This document shows positions 11,911-21,572 of a stretch of DNA of 64,000 bases, one piece after another. Under the pieces are notes generated by a model that had not been told where the DNA came from, made no database searches, and saw nothing but the letters and a program-made list of their open reading frames with translations. The position numbers and the translations under genes were made by a program. Positions within the stretch are counted from its first letter, which is position 1, and each line of letters starts with the position of its first letter. The stretch comes from Helicostylum pulchrum. Lineage: Eukaryota > Mucoromycota > Mucoromycetes > Mucorales > Mucoraceae. The DNA is taken from positions 283,001-347,000 of the forward strand of contig JAIXMO010000011.1 in NCBI GenBank assembly GCA_025677825.1, given 5' to 3'.

Positions 11911-12430
11911 ACTGTCTAATCAACCGTCGTAGCAAATAGCATGGTTAGAATCACATAAAAGGGAGCTACGTTTTGATAGGCAAATTAGTTTATTGACACG
12001 TAGTCTTATTAACAAGAAATAACCATTTTAAAAAAATCATAATCTCGGGAAACGAAATGTTTTTTTTTACCATAATAGTAATATCATGCAAAAAAAAACC
12101 TGCTTTTACAAAACTGTAAAATAAAAGAACTGTCTACTGAACCATAGTAAAAAATAACATAGTTGTACTCGAATAGAAACGCGCTACATTTTAAAAGGCA
12201 TATCATTTTATTTATTCGTAGCTCTATTAACAAGAAATAGTGATTTAAAACAAATCATCTTGTAACACCCCTTCCAACTTTTAAAAATTCATAAAATAAA
12301 AAGAGCTGTAAACCATAATAGTAACAAATAGCACAGTTGGAATCAAATGAAAACGCACTACATCATGAGACTATTTTTTGGTAATAACACGACATATGTA
12401 GCAACGAATGGCATATCGTACCAAGTCTTG
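11911..12430. repeat. Three diverged tandem repeat units downstream of the Fanzor gene
   Basis: Unit 1 begins at about 11911 (ACTGTCTAATCAACCGTCG), unit 2 at about 12129 (ACTGTCTACTGAACCATAG) and unit 3 at about 12304 (GCTGTAAACCATAATAGTAA). Units 1 and 2 also share an AGCTACGTTTT/CGCTACATTTT block, and TATTAACAAGAAATA followed by TTTAAAAAAATCAT or TTTAAAACAAATCAT. Unit 3 keeps the first part (AGCACAGTTGGAATCA, CACTACATC) and then diverges. Spacing is about 218 and 175 nt. The units contain no shared ORF. They lie 0.4-0.9 kb past the 3' end of the Fanzor gene. Confidence 0.6.
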
Positions 12431-12814
12431 AAGCAACTGCTAGAAATATACTTTAAATGTATACACTTTTTAATTTATTTTTTATGCTTCCATAACGGCA
12501 CTTTACTATCTATACTCAGCTACAATAATACCTTCTCTTGCTACTACAAATAAACTTCAACCTTTTTTCGTTTAACTAAAGAAATATGAATCATTTAATT
12601 ATTTACAAAATACCACGCCCCACTCTTATATTTAGTAATATGTACTAGACGAAGGCTAACGATAAACTTTATTTACCTAAATGTAACTAGGGGTAATTTA
12701 TGTCATGCTACACAACTAGACATTAATGTCACAAAAAAGGCAAGTTAGCTTTTGAAACCTTTCAGTTATTTTTTAATTTGAGAATATGAACTTACGTGTA
12801 TATATCTAAATCAC
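12431..12814 (-). other. 3' flank of the Fanzor gene; candidate location of its guide (omega) RNA
   Basis: TnpB and Fanzor nucleases use a guide RNA made from the 3' end and downstream flank of their own gene (established for characterised members). This is the corresponding stretch here. Read on the minus strand it holds AAAGGTTTC/TTGCCTTT-like segments, an ACATTAATGT palindrome, and a G-rich AGTGGGGCGTGG patch near 12612-12625. I cannot fold it or see an element end, so the assignment is positional only. Confidence 0.25.
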
Positions 12815-15172
12815 TTAAAGTGAAACCGTTTTCTCTACGGCGATCGATCTGTTGAATGTATTTGGTATACCTTGACCCTCCCAAATAGAATTAGCAATAT
12901 CAATCATATTTTTCGTAGCATTGACATCGCGTTGCCAAAGTAAATGACAAGGTTTTCCACATTCCAGGATACCGTTGACTTTAACTCCATTTGAGAGCTT
13001 TGGAGGTTTCATTTTTTCTTCACCTTTGCACATGTTACACGTCTGTAATAACACAAGTTATTTTTAAACAGTTGTTAAAAAGAAATAAGCTAAAATATCT
13101 TACTACAGAAGTTCTGAACTCGTTGATATCGAAAATTGCAGCAAGATTCTGTTTCTGTCGACAGATTATTTCTTTATAACTATAGTATTTTAGTGACGCC
13201 GGATAACCTTTTCTTCATCCTGACTGCATCTTTTTGCTTCATTCCGTCTCCAAAAACGACGAGTGGAACAAATGTACTGTCTACAAATTTACTTGGTTTC
13301 CATTTACGACTATATATTTTTAAGAACGTCAGCATTGAGTATTAAATATATATTGCTGTGTGCAAACTTACCTTTTCTCTTCAAACTTGTGATTGCCCTC
13401 TTCTTTTTGCCGTTCAGCAAGATTAACTACTTTGGTATCAACAGCGGTGTGTTCAACGGCCTTGGTGTCAGAAGCAGGAGTAGTGGGCTTGATATTAATA
13501 GCGCCTTCATATTTCTCCTTATCTTTCTTCTCTTTATCTTCCATCAACTTGGCTTCTTTCTTCTTTCTCTTTTTCCTTCTTTCTGCTCGATTTTTTCTAG
13601 TGTTTTTTCTTTTGGTAGGATTGTATTTTTTACCACCGTTCAAAATGGTGTTAGCCACTTCAGCATTCGCTTGCCGACGACCTTGATAGTCATAGAAGGA
13701 AAAAGGTGCAGATTCCTGGCTGTAAAATTGCAACAGGCGAGGCAGATGTTCTAGAAGATACGTTATATGTACTTTGTAAGTTTCAAGGTTCACAGTTTTA
13801 GCAGTGGAAATGTTAGTTTCAATACCTTTAATATTTTTTGCGATTTTCAACTTGTCAACATAGGCTTGTCTTCGTCTGCTACCTGTGTAACAGCGACGCT
13901 CCGAATCACTACAGCGGCGAACTTGATGCTCTTTGGAGTTGTGGCCAATAGCTGCAGTATATATATTCTTACGACCCGGATCGATTGTACACGGCAAGAA
14001 ATTCTCCTCGACCTCAGTCCTACTGAAATCTTCTAATGCCAAAATTGGAGTTCCTGAGTATTTATCTCGTCTCTTTCGAACGAACTGTAGAGAGATGCTA
14101 TGCCCATCAGTTTGAGCAAAGCAAGCGAACAAATCTTTTCCAGCACTGTTAGCATTTTTCAAGTCATCAATACTGGTTATGCATTAAACAATTAATGTTG
14201 CCGTAAGTAAATAGTTCTCTATGAATAAGTATGCATTATTAAGTTGTTATTTACCTTTTATAGTCAAATCTTTTAAAATCAAAGACTTGGTCAAACATTT
14301 CTAAGCTTTCTGAATAACTATTTCCCAAATTCTTAATACCGGCATTAGACGCCAACGACTTGTTATTAATACTGATATTTCTCCATTTCAAACTTGGTTT
14401 AGGAGTAAAAGAAAATAATTTTGGCTTTTCCTTTTGTTCGACTGTTACTTCAGCCTCTTCCTCTGTCTCTTGACAAATGAATGCCAAAGCTGGAATAAAT
14501 TTTTCAAGGTCTTTTGATATATTGAATGTTGTAGGAGAAGTTTCAGGCTTTGTATTCAATTTATCACAGATGTAATTAATTTTTAACTCTTCTAGCTTGG
14601 CAAATTCCGGTAGTTCATCAGCAGTTTCCTTCAGAAGTATTTTCCAGCAATAACTATCAATCAATTGCATGATATGGTATGGTTTTATCTCTTTTTCCTA
14701 AAAATTATCATAAAATTGGTATTAGTTTCCGTCTTCAAAAATACTAACAATCGAAAATGCACTTACTGAAGGAAAAATCTTTTGTAAGTTCCGTTTCAAA
14801 TATATGTTAATGGTGTGCTCAAATGTTTCAACCATCAAATTAATATATGTGGTAGCTAAAATCACACAAGCATAAGTTAAAGAATCGCTATAGCCAGTGA
14901 TTTTCCTTTCCTTGAGAGGGCAAAATATTGTTGGGTACATTTCGTTAAATTCAGAGAAGTCCATAACAAAAGACGAAGAGATATTGGCTTTGTTGGTGAC
15001 AGGTATCTTCATGATAAGCTGACATACAGAGTACCAAAAACTTTGCTTGTAAATACACTTGTGGTAATAATATTCTTTTTGGTCAACTAGACAGTAGCTT
15101 ACGAATAATTGAGCTTTAATGACTACTTCACGTAAGTATTCATTCAATTTTATAACACAATCCTTGAATTTA
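12815..15172 (-). CDS. Fanzor: eukaryotic TnpB-family RNA-guided nuclease, with a one-base frame break
   Basis: Read as five exons on the minus strand: to 14767, 14697-14255, 14172-13372, 13309-13104, 13042-12815. The N-terminal part (NEYLREVVIKAQLFVSYCL, TYACVILATTYINLMVETFE) resembles the helical region of fungal Fanzors. The RuvC-like nuclease has all three acidic residues: the Asp of TIDPGRKNIYTA (exon 3), the Glu of INEFRTS (end of exon 4) and the Asp of WQRDVNATKNM (exon 5). A zinc-ribbon-like set sits between the last two (TCNMC; LECGKPC). VVFGDG precedes the Glu motif, as in the family. Between VVFGDG and INEFRTS the frame must shift by one base: an AAAA run (complement of 13188-13191) is followed by a TAG (complement of 13180-13182), and removing one A restores the frame. 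The true start is unresolved. Either the gene is freshly inactivated or the base is a sequencing error. Confidence 0.82.
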
Positions 15173-15843
15173 GTCTTGTAATCTTATGTACTTATTGCTC
15201 CAACTTGATTCATGCAAGCTCCTTTTTATGTGGATAGACCAAGCTGAGTGAGTGCATAATAAATAAGCCATACTTTTTGCTGAACACGCAAATAGAACAT
15301 GTACCAAAAAAACATAAAGGGGATAAATAAATGGGGAGGGAGAAAGAAATATGATAAAAAGATAAGCACATCATTATTGACCGTAAGTTTCCAGTTTGTC
15401 AACGCCAAAAAAAAAAATAGTCATGTAGAAGTGCATGTAGAACTGTCACTTTTTTTTTTCTTCACGGAAGTTTTCTTCCGATGTCGTTTGCGGCCCGACA
15501 AAAAAAACTGTAAAAAAGAAATAAGAATGCATCGCGTATATTACCTTCACTAGATCAACTATCTTAAAGTACATGACAAAATAAAATATGGATAGATACT
15601 CGAATATTTTGTCTAACGATATACAAAAATAAAATAAAAAGCAAGCTCTTTAAGGCGCGGAGAAAAGAAGTATATTTACAGATATGTAGTTATTAAAACT
15701 GTAAATAAGTTTTTTTAGCTCACACGATACCTGAATCGTCAACGTATTTTAGATTAAAGGATAAACCAACGTACTCCGCGGACCGATAAGGTGTTACAAA
15801 AAGAAGAATTCTCACAGTAAAAAGGGGAAAAGAATTGCCCGCA
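15173..15843. other. Intergenic: Fanzor 5' flank and SDR promoter region
   Basis: No supported gene. It may contain an undetected first Fanzor exon, since no clean ATG joins the first identified exon. A short ATG AATCAAGTTGGAGC candidate lies on the minus strand near 15210 but has no usable splice to the next exon. Confidence 0.45.
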
Positions 15844-15849
15844 TATAAA
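15844..15849 (+). promoter_or_regulatory. TATA element of the SDR gene
   Basis: TATAAA lies 74 nt before the ATG at 15923, in otherwise pyrimidine-rich leader sequence. Confidence 0.45.
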
Positions 15850-15922
15850 CCTCTATTTAAGCCTCTCACCAAAAATAATATATATGTATAGTTTAGTTTC
15901 CTTTAATAACAAATACTTACAA

Positions 15923-16930
15923 ATGAGTAATAATCTTTTTTCACTTTCTGGCAAAGTAGCTGCTATCTCCGGATGTACTCGCGGTATTGGTAGAAGTATG
16001 GCAATAGCACTCGCTGAAGCAGGCGCTGGTAAGTTTTCCTTTTTTTTTTTTACTATTTGAACGCGCCGTATATACTTATATATTCATATAGATGTTTGTT
16101 TATTACAAAGAAATGTTGATGATAAGAGTTTATATAATTTGATTACCGAAATGGGTCGTCGTTGTGAGATTGTTTACCTTGATATTGGTATTCAATCAAC
16201 CATCCAAGCAGCTATTGATGGAGTCATTGCCAAGTTTTCTAGAATTGATATTCTTGTAAATAATGCAGGAATTCAAAGAAGAAATCCGTAAGTAAAAGGA
16301 GAGTTACATATATAAAAAAAGTTATTGATGCTAACATGCGTATTTAGCGCTGTTGACTTTTTGGAAGATGATTGGGATACAGTTATCCAATGTAACTTGA
16401 AATCAGTCTGGACTTTATCTCAAACAGCTGGAAGATTTATGGTCTCTCAAAAATCAGGAAAGATTATCAATATTGCTAGTCTTTTAAGTTTCCAAGGAGG
16501 AATTAATGTTCCTGCTTATGCCGCTGCTAAAGGTGGACTGGCTTTATTGACAAAGGCCCTTTCTAATGAATGGTCAAAGTTTAACGTTAATGTAAACGCA
16601 ATCGCCCCAGGTACAACACCCCCTTTTCATATAACCAAAAAAAAAAGTTTCTAATGTTTTTTTTATAATCAAGGTTATATTGCTACTGATATGAACATCG
16701 CATTGACTGAAAATGAAGCTGTAAGTGAAGATATTAGAAATCGTATACCTGCTGGAAGATGGGGTACCCCAGATGATTTCAAAGGCCCCGTTGTATTCTT
16801 GGCAAGTGATGCTAGCAACTATGTTGATGGTGAGATCTTGGTAGTAGATGGTGGATGGATGGGTAAGTAAATAGTATATAGTTATCGCAAGTGGTATACT
16901 CATTTTTTTATTTATAAAATAGGTCGTTAA
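15923..16930 (+). CDS. Short-chain dehydrogenase/reductase, KduD/gluconate 5-dehydrogenase type
   Basis: A classical NAD(P)-dependent SDR of about 250 residues in 4-5 exons (15923-16028, 16092-16287, 16348-16610, 16674 onward). Motifs in order are the cofactor-binding [24 protein letters not shown], the catalytic Ser region [13 protein letters not shown] and YAAAKGG (Tyr and Lys), then a C-terminal [31 protein letters not shown] after NNAG and the C-terminus are typical of 2-keto-3-deoxygluconate or gluconate 5-dehydrogenases. The last intron is optional: reading through gives a stop at 16870, splicing at 16863-16922 gives GGWMGR and a stop at 16930. It lies just upstream of a polyol-type dehydrogenase on the same strand. 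The substrate is inferred from family resemblance only. Confidence 0.88.
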
Positions 16931-17294
16931 ATTCCTTTGCTTTCAAAATAGCTACACGCACCAGAATATATATATATAACAAATATTGCTATGCCAATAA
17001 AAATATAATACTATTCTATGAAACCTGATTTCTTTTTATTGAAACATAAACATTCGAGATAAAGTGTATGTTTATTATTTTTACAGCTGGTAAGAATATA
17101 CAAGGTTTTCCTATCGGAGCATTTTTTGAAAAAAAATCTTTCCGTTAACACTGATCCTGGGAAACTTGATATAAACCACCTGCTAACCTTGTATCTGTAC
17201 CACTTTCGTACGTTTATGATTCAAACCTGATATATTTACAGCTTCAAAAGAAATTTTCTAAAAAAAACATTTTTTTTTTCTTTTTCTTAAATAT
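16931..17294. other. Intergenic between the two oxidoreductase genes
   Basis: AT-rich. A TATATATATATAAC stretch follows the SDR gene and pyrimidine-rich DNA precedes the next ATG. No ORF supported. It probably holds the terminator of the first gene and the promoter of the second. Confidence 0.5.
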
Positions 17295-18673
17295 ATGACT
17301 ATCGATACACCAAGTAATCTATCCGCTGTGCTTTATGGTCCTGGCATACTTCGCATGGTAAATTATACTACTTGTACTATTATTATCTTTATCCTAACAC
17401 GTATACTAGGAGCAAACGCCTATAGACGAACCTAAAGAAAACGGTACGCGTTTCTTATTTCATATAAAGTTAAATAAGTACTAAACATCGTTCTATCATA
17501 CCATATGTAGAGGTACAAATTAATATCCGCGCTACAGGTTGAGTATATAATTTAACAGCTTTTGAAAGAAAGAAAAAAAAATTAACTCTACCTTTTAATA
17601 TTCAAATAGGTATATGTGGATCTGATTTACACTACTACCATCAGGGAAAAATGGGTACGCGTGTACTCGATAGAGCAAAGCCAATGATTTTGGGTCATGA
17701 GTCTGCCGGTATTATCACAAAAGTAGGCAGTAACGTAGATACGCTTACCATTGGCGACCGCGTAGTTATCGAACCTGGAAAAGCGTGCCTTGACTGCAAC
17801 CGTTGCAAAGAAGGACGCTATAACCTATGTCCTACCATGAAATTTTCTTCCTCTCTTTTACAAGGCCCTAACCAAGGACTACTTCGAGAATTTGTTTGTT
17901 TTCCTGCTTACTTGTGTCACAAGTTTAGTTAAAATAACACATTACATAATCTAAATAGAAATCTAACCGAAAATTACAATATTTATATATATATATATAG
18001 AATGCCAGATAATATGACATACGAGCAAGGTGCTTTGATTGAGCCATTAGCGGTTGCAATTCATTCTGTAGGTCGTACACGTACGGTGAAAAAGGGATCT
18101 CGTGTAGCAATTATTGGTGCGGGCCCTATTGGCTTATTGGTTGCAGCTACAGTATATGCTGAAGGAACAAGTGAATGTATCATGTTTGATATAAATGAAT
18201 CTCGTCTTGATTTTGCCAAAAAGTATCTTCCTCAAGTCGAAACCATCGTGTTAACAAAGAAAAGCTGTGAATCAAGTATTCTAGAATGGGCTCAAGACCA
18301 CGTTCAAAATACTTTAATGGGACGCATTGAGCCTGAAACAATTGATGCCGTGTTCGAATGCACAGGAGTTGAAACCAGTGTGGGACTATCAATGTATTTA
18401 GTTCGTCGTGGAGGTGTTGTCATGCTGATTGGATTAGGGACCAGTCAATGCTTGATGCCGATCGATTTAATTTCTACGCGAGAGATTGATGTACTGGGTA
18501 ACTTTCGGTACAGTAACGTTCATCAACAGGCCATCACCATGATCTGTGAGAACAAAATACCTACTCATGGTCTAGTTTCTCATAAGTTTCCATTAAACCA
18601 AACACTGTCTGCTTTTGAATTATTGAATAAAGGTGGTGAAAATGTTATCAAAGTTCAGATTGGTGATTTCTAA
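17295..18673 (+). CDS. Zinc-dependent medium-chain dehydrogenase, sorbitol/xylitol/L-arabinitol dehydrogenase type
   Basis: Starts MTIDTPSNLSAVLYGPG at 17295 and is assembled from five exons (17295-17357, 17410-about 17443, about 17510-17535, about 17611-17927, 18001-18673), about 360 residues as usual for the family. The catalytic zinc site is visible (GICGSDLHYYH, ILGHESAG), as is the structural zinc cluster (KACLDCNRCKEGRYNLC). The Rossmann loop is VAIIGAGPIGLLVA and the C-terminal half has DAVFECTGVETS and IDVLGNFRYSN. Such enzymes oxidise polyols to ketoses with NAD+, as in pentose and sorbitol catabolism. Asp at the second beta-strand end (MFDINESRL) fits NAD preference. The exact polyol cannot be told. 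The neighbouring SDR suggests a sugar-acid or polyol pathway. Confidence 0.9.
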
Positions 18674-19470
18674 AAAAACAAAAAAAAAAAATAACTAAAA
18701 AGGAAAATTTAAGCAAACCAAGAAATTAAAAATGGCTAAAGTTACTTGGAAAAAAATAAATTGCATATATTAAACGTTACACTACCTATGAGCCCTTTAA
18801 ACTCTCGTGTTACTGTTTTCATTAATAGGTTGCATTGAACGTTTATAAGTTACTCTAATAGCTTGTATATCCTCTGGCAATATATGTTGTACTTTGCATT
18901 TAATTCCAATGTTTAGCTCTAAAAATAAAATATGACCACGCTAATAAAAATACAGCATCTCTGGAGTGTACAATTATATATTTTGCATTTTTTTTCTAGA
19001 GTGTATTATCATAGTTATCTATATATATTTACCACGTACAATAAAAAGGGCCAATAAGTAAAAAAGTCCCTCGAGTCTCTAAATTATATTATCGATAATT
19101 TAAAAGAACGTCGTTTAAAACGGTAGGCTACTTTTTTTTTCTCGAAGGTCGAAACATGACAGTTGTTTTAACATGAATCGATCTCTATCCAATTGTCATA
19201 ACAAACAAAGAGAGAGAAATAGTATTCTTTAAAAAATAATGGTTTATGATAATGCATCGATCATCCGTATTACAGGCTTGTAAAGAATTAAAGGATTTGT
19301 AAAATTAATTTCTAACCAAGTAGTACCACCTTACCTTCCATCAATTGATTGGGTTTGATTTAGCGCATCATTTTTTTTTTCACTGTGTAACATGATTTAT
19401 ATATATAACTGCACTCTTTTTTTCTTTTTCTTTTTCCTTTTCTTCTTTATCACGATATATTTATTACAAA
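18674..19470. other. Intergenic, about 0.8 kb
   Basis: No ORF supported. Contains ATCGATAATTTAAAAGAACG-type AT-rich DNA and a TATATATAA element at about 19400-19408, some 65 nt before the next ATG. Confidence 0.5.
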
Positions 19471-19932
19471 ATGTTAAAAACTTATTTTTTATTACTCGTT
19501 GCTATTTTAGCCACATTGGCTTACGCACAAGAGGAACCAACCTCAACTAACAGAATTATTCCTACTGCCAATATTCCTGTTCCTCCTCCAGGAGTTGTTT
19601 GTCCCATGTCTGTGTGTCCCAGCGTTTCTCCATTAGCAAGAAGAGAAGATATTGAATGTCCCACCAGATGTGCAGGCAACTGTAAAATTATTGACGATGT
19701 ATGCTGTCCTGGTATTAAGAAGGCTGTCTGTAACAGCGCATCAGCTTCTGCCAGTCCATCAGCAGTTCCCACTTCTCCTATTGCTACACCTTCTCCAGTC
19801 GCCAGTAAATCTGATTCTGGAACTGCTCCTCCTCCAGCTGCTACTAAAGAAAGTAACGCTTCTATTTTAACCGTTGCATTATCTTCTTGTGTATTGGTAG
19901 CTTTATTAACTGTTGGTGTTTATCAATTTTAG
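19471..19932 (+). CDS. Small secreted Cys-rich protein with a predicted GPI-anchor signal
   Basis: A single-exon gene of 153 residues. It has a clear signal peptide (MLKTYFLLLVAILATLAYAQ), a short Cys-rich segment with about eight cysteines (VVCPMSVCP, ECPTRCAGNCKI, VCCPGIKKAVC), a Ser/Ala/Pro-rich linker likely to be O-glycosylated, and a C-terminal hydrophobic tail (ILTVALSSCVLVALLTVGVY) after SNAS. This layout is that of a GPI-anchored cell-surface protein. The Cys-rich part resembles the CP..CP spacing of fungal surface proteins such as the Opy2 ectodomain, but I cannot assign a family. A TATA-like element and pyrimidine-rich leader precede the ATG. Confidence 0.8.
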   Translation: MLKTYFLLLVAILATLAYAQEEPTSTNRIIPTANIPVPPPGVVCPMSVCPSVSPLARREDIECPTRCAGNCKIIDDVCCPGIKKAVCNSASASASPSAVPTSPIATPSPVASKSDSGTAPPPAATKESNASILTVALSSCVLVALLTVGVYQF

Positions 19933-20132
19933 GGTATAAGGATAAATATATACCCAATTCATCCCTTGAAGCCACTTTTTTTTTTTTTACCAATCTCACA
20001 ATAAAATTGCATGAATTTGTAAAAAAAAATATGTCAGTTATTTCCTTTGTTTACATTATTGTATTTTTATTTTATTTTTTTGTATGTTTATTAAGTGCTG
20101 ATCGGCCATTATAACATTATTTTATGAGCAAT

Positions 20133-20954
20133 TTATCTTGACTCGCCATCCTCCATTAACGACTCTTCACAATAGTTATTTTCATCGTATTCTGAATACT
20201 CCAACGTCCATCTATGGCCGTAAAAAGCAGCTATAAAAATACACACGACTCTAGGAAGAGTAAAAAACAGCAACATGAGTACTTGAGAAACCATATCTAT
20301 AAACGGCATATTCGAAATCACCGTATACGCAATTGTCTGGACCACAAAACAAAACACATACAATATCATTGTCCGAGACGCATTTTTCTGCATACGATCT
20401 ACATGCATACATATAAACCGAAGGAGAAAAAAAACAAACCCCCACGTCAAAAAGAAAAGTGACATGGCCAATCTTTCCAATTCATAAGGTAGAAAGAACC
20501 CATTTCCCGAATTTTTATTCATAATAACAGTAAGAGTGGAACCAGCACCGACTTCTATTGTAGCCCAGGCGTATCCCAGATACGCAAAAAACTCTCCAAA
20601 TTCACTCTTTCTTTGCAGAGAGATACGATGAAATCCAATAAGTCCAGGAAGGAACAAACAAGCGTTCGATATACTAAAGAACATGGTAAACAGGGGTGCT
20701 GAATCGTAAGGAAAATCTATTGTGATTGCACCAAATATACTATAAATCATAGACGCTAATGCTGCTACGCAAGCGGTATATCCGATATGAGTATGGCACC
20801 ATGGACGCTTATTATGGAAAAGGAAGACAATAGTCAAAAACACTGTCCCATATATTCCGATGGTAGCATATCCAAAAGGTTTGGTAAAGTCATTTAGTAT
20901 AATAATAGCCATATTGTTTAAGATAACTGTAAAGAAAAAAGGATTGCTCCCCAT
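20133..20954 (-). CDS. Multi-pass (about seven-helix) integral membrane protein, unrecognised
   Basis: A single-exon gene of 273 residues starting at 20954 (MGSNPFFFTVILNNMAIIIL). About seven hydrophobic segments can be picked out, for example ATIGIYGTVFLTIVFLF, YTACVAALASMIYSIFGAI, MSLFFLTWGFVFFLLRFI and VLMLLFFTLPRVVCIFIAAF. The tail is acidic and probably cytosolic (YDENNYCEESLMEDGE). There is no signal peptide beyond the first helix. The number of helices suggests a receptor- or channel-like fold, but I see no diagnostic motif and name no family. It is convergent with the upstream secreted-protein gene, about 200 nt apart. Confidence 0.75.
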   Translation of the reverse strand: MGSNPFFFTVILNNMAIIILNDFTKPFGYATIGIYGTVFLTIVFLFHNKRPWCHTHIGYTACVAALASMIYSIFGAITIDFPYDSAPLFTMFFSISNACLFLPGLIGFHRISLQRKSEFGEFFAYLGYAWATIEVGAGSTLTVIMNKNSGNGFFLPYELERLAMSLFFLTWGFVFFLLRFICMHVDRMQKNASRTMILYVFCFVVQTIAYTVISNMPFIDMVSQVLMLLFFTLPRVVCIFIAAFYGHRWTLEYSEYDENNYCEESLMEDGESR

Positions 20955-21572
20955 CAGCCCCCTTATGTATACTGTACTTTGTGTACACTTTTTTTTTTAA
21001 AAAAAAACTATAGATTTTACTATGTTGTGTTTAACGGCTTTTTTTTTAGCGCGAAGCAACAGCCACATTTACTCAGCTTTTATCTTATTTTTACACTTGA
21101 CTTGAACTAGCAACATCATAAGCGAATATTTCAAGTAAAAAAAACAATCGCTATAAGAAGACTCTTGATGACTACAAAAGCTGGTTGTCGAGTCATAGAC
21201 TATATACTGTTCTGGTATGCGCGGTCAGATTCGAACATACTACTTAAAACCCGATTGGCAGCGACTTAAATCTCTACAAACCACTACTGCAAGCAGCGAG
21301 GCGCCTGTCGGTTATTCCTCTGTCTTTCACTTGATGACTATTGTTGAAGATAAGAAATAGTTTTCCTTAATAGTTACAGAAAAATTCAAACCACACCAGG
21401 AGCTTTTTTTTTCCGATTAGAGAATCCATAAACGAGCCTTCTTAGAAGACATCTTTTGATCTCACGCATATCTTTAAATACTCTCTCTCTCTCTACCCTA
21501 ACGAAAAAAAAAAATTCTTCGAAATTAAATTTATTAGATAATACATTGGTTTTTTTTTTAAAAAAAAAGAGT
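20955..21572. other. Intergenic between the membrane protein and the RING-SPRY gene
   Basis: Contains two T-run/A-run palindromes (about 20989-21007 and 21550-21568), a CT-repeat (CTCTCTCTCTC near 21482), and the tRNA-like stretch listed separately. No ORF supported. Confidence 0.5.
21217..21318 (-). tRNA. tRNA-like relic, possibly tRNA-Leu derived
   Basis: On the minus strand the stretch ends GTTCGAATCTGACCGCGCATA, which includes a T-loop-like TTCGAAT, and it begins AGGCGCCTCGCTG, close to the start of long-variable-arm tRNAs. A TTTAAG sits where a Leu anticodon loop might be. The T stem pairs at only three of five positions, the acceptor stem at about five of seven, and the anticodon stem does not pair. 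It is either a degenerate tRNA or a tRNA-derived repeat (SINE head). Confidence 0.2.

Noticed and set aside
13263..13754. Plus-strand frame of 163 codons opposite the Fanzor gene
   Set aside because: It is antisense to exons carrying conserved RuvC motifs, is hydrophobic low-complexity and has no start context.
16863..16922. Last intron of the SDR gene as a firm feature
   Set aside because: Both the spliced end (MGR) and read-through end (MGK) are valid, so it is left as an alternative only.
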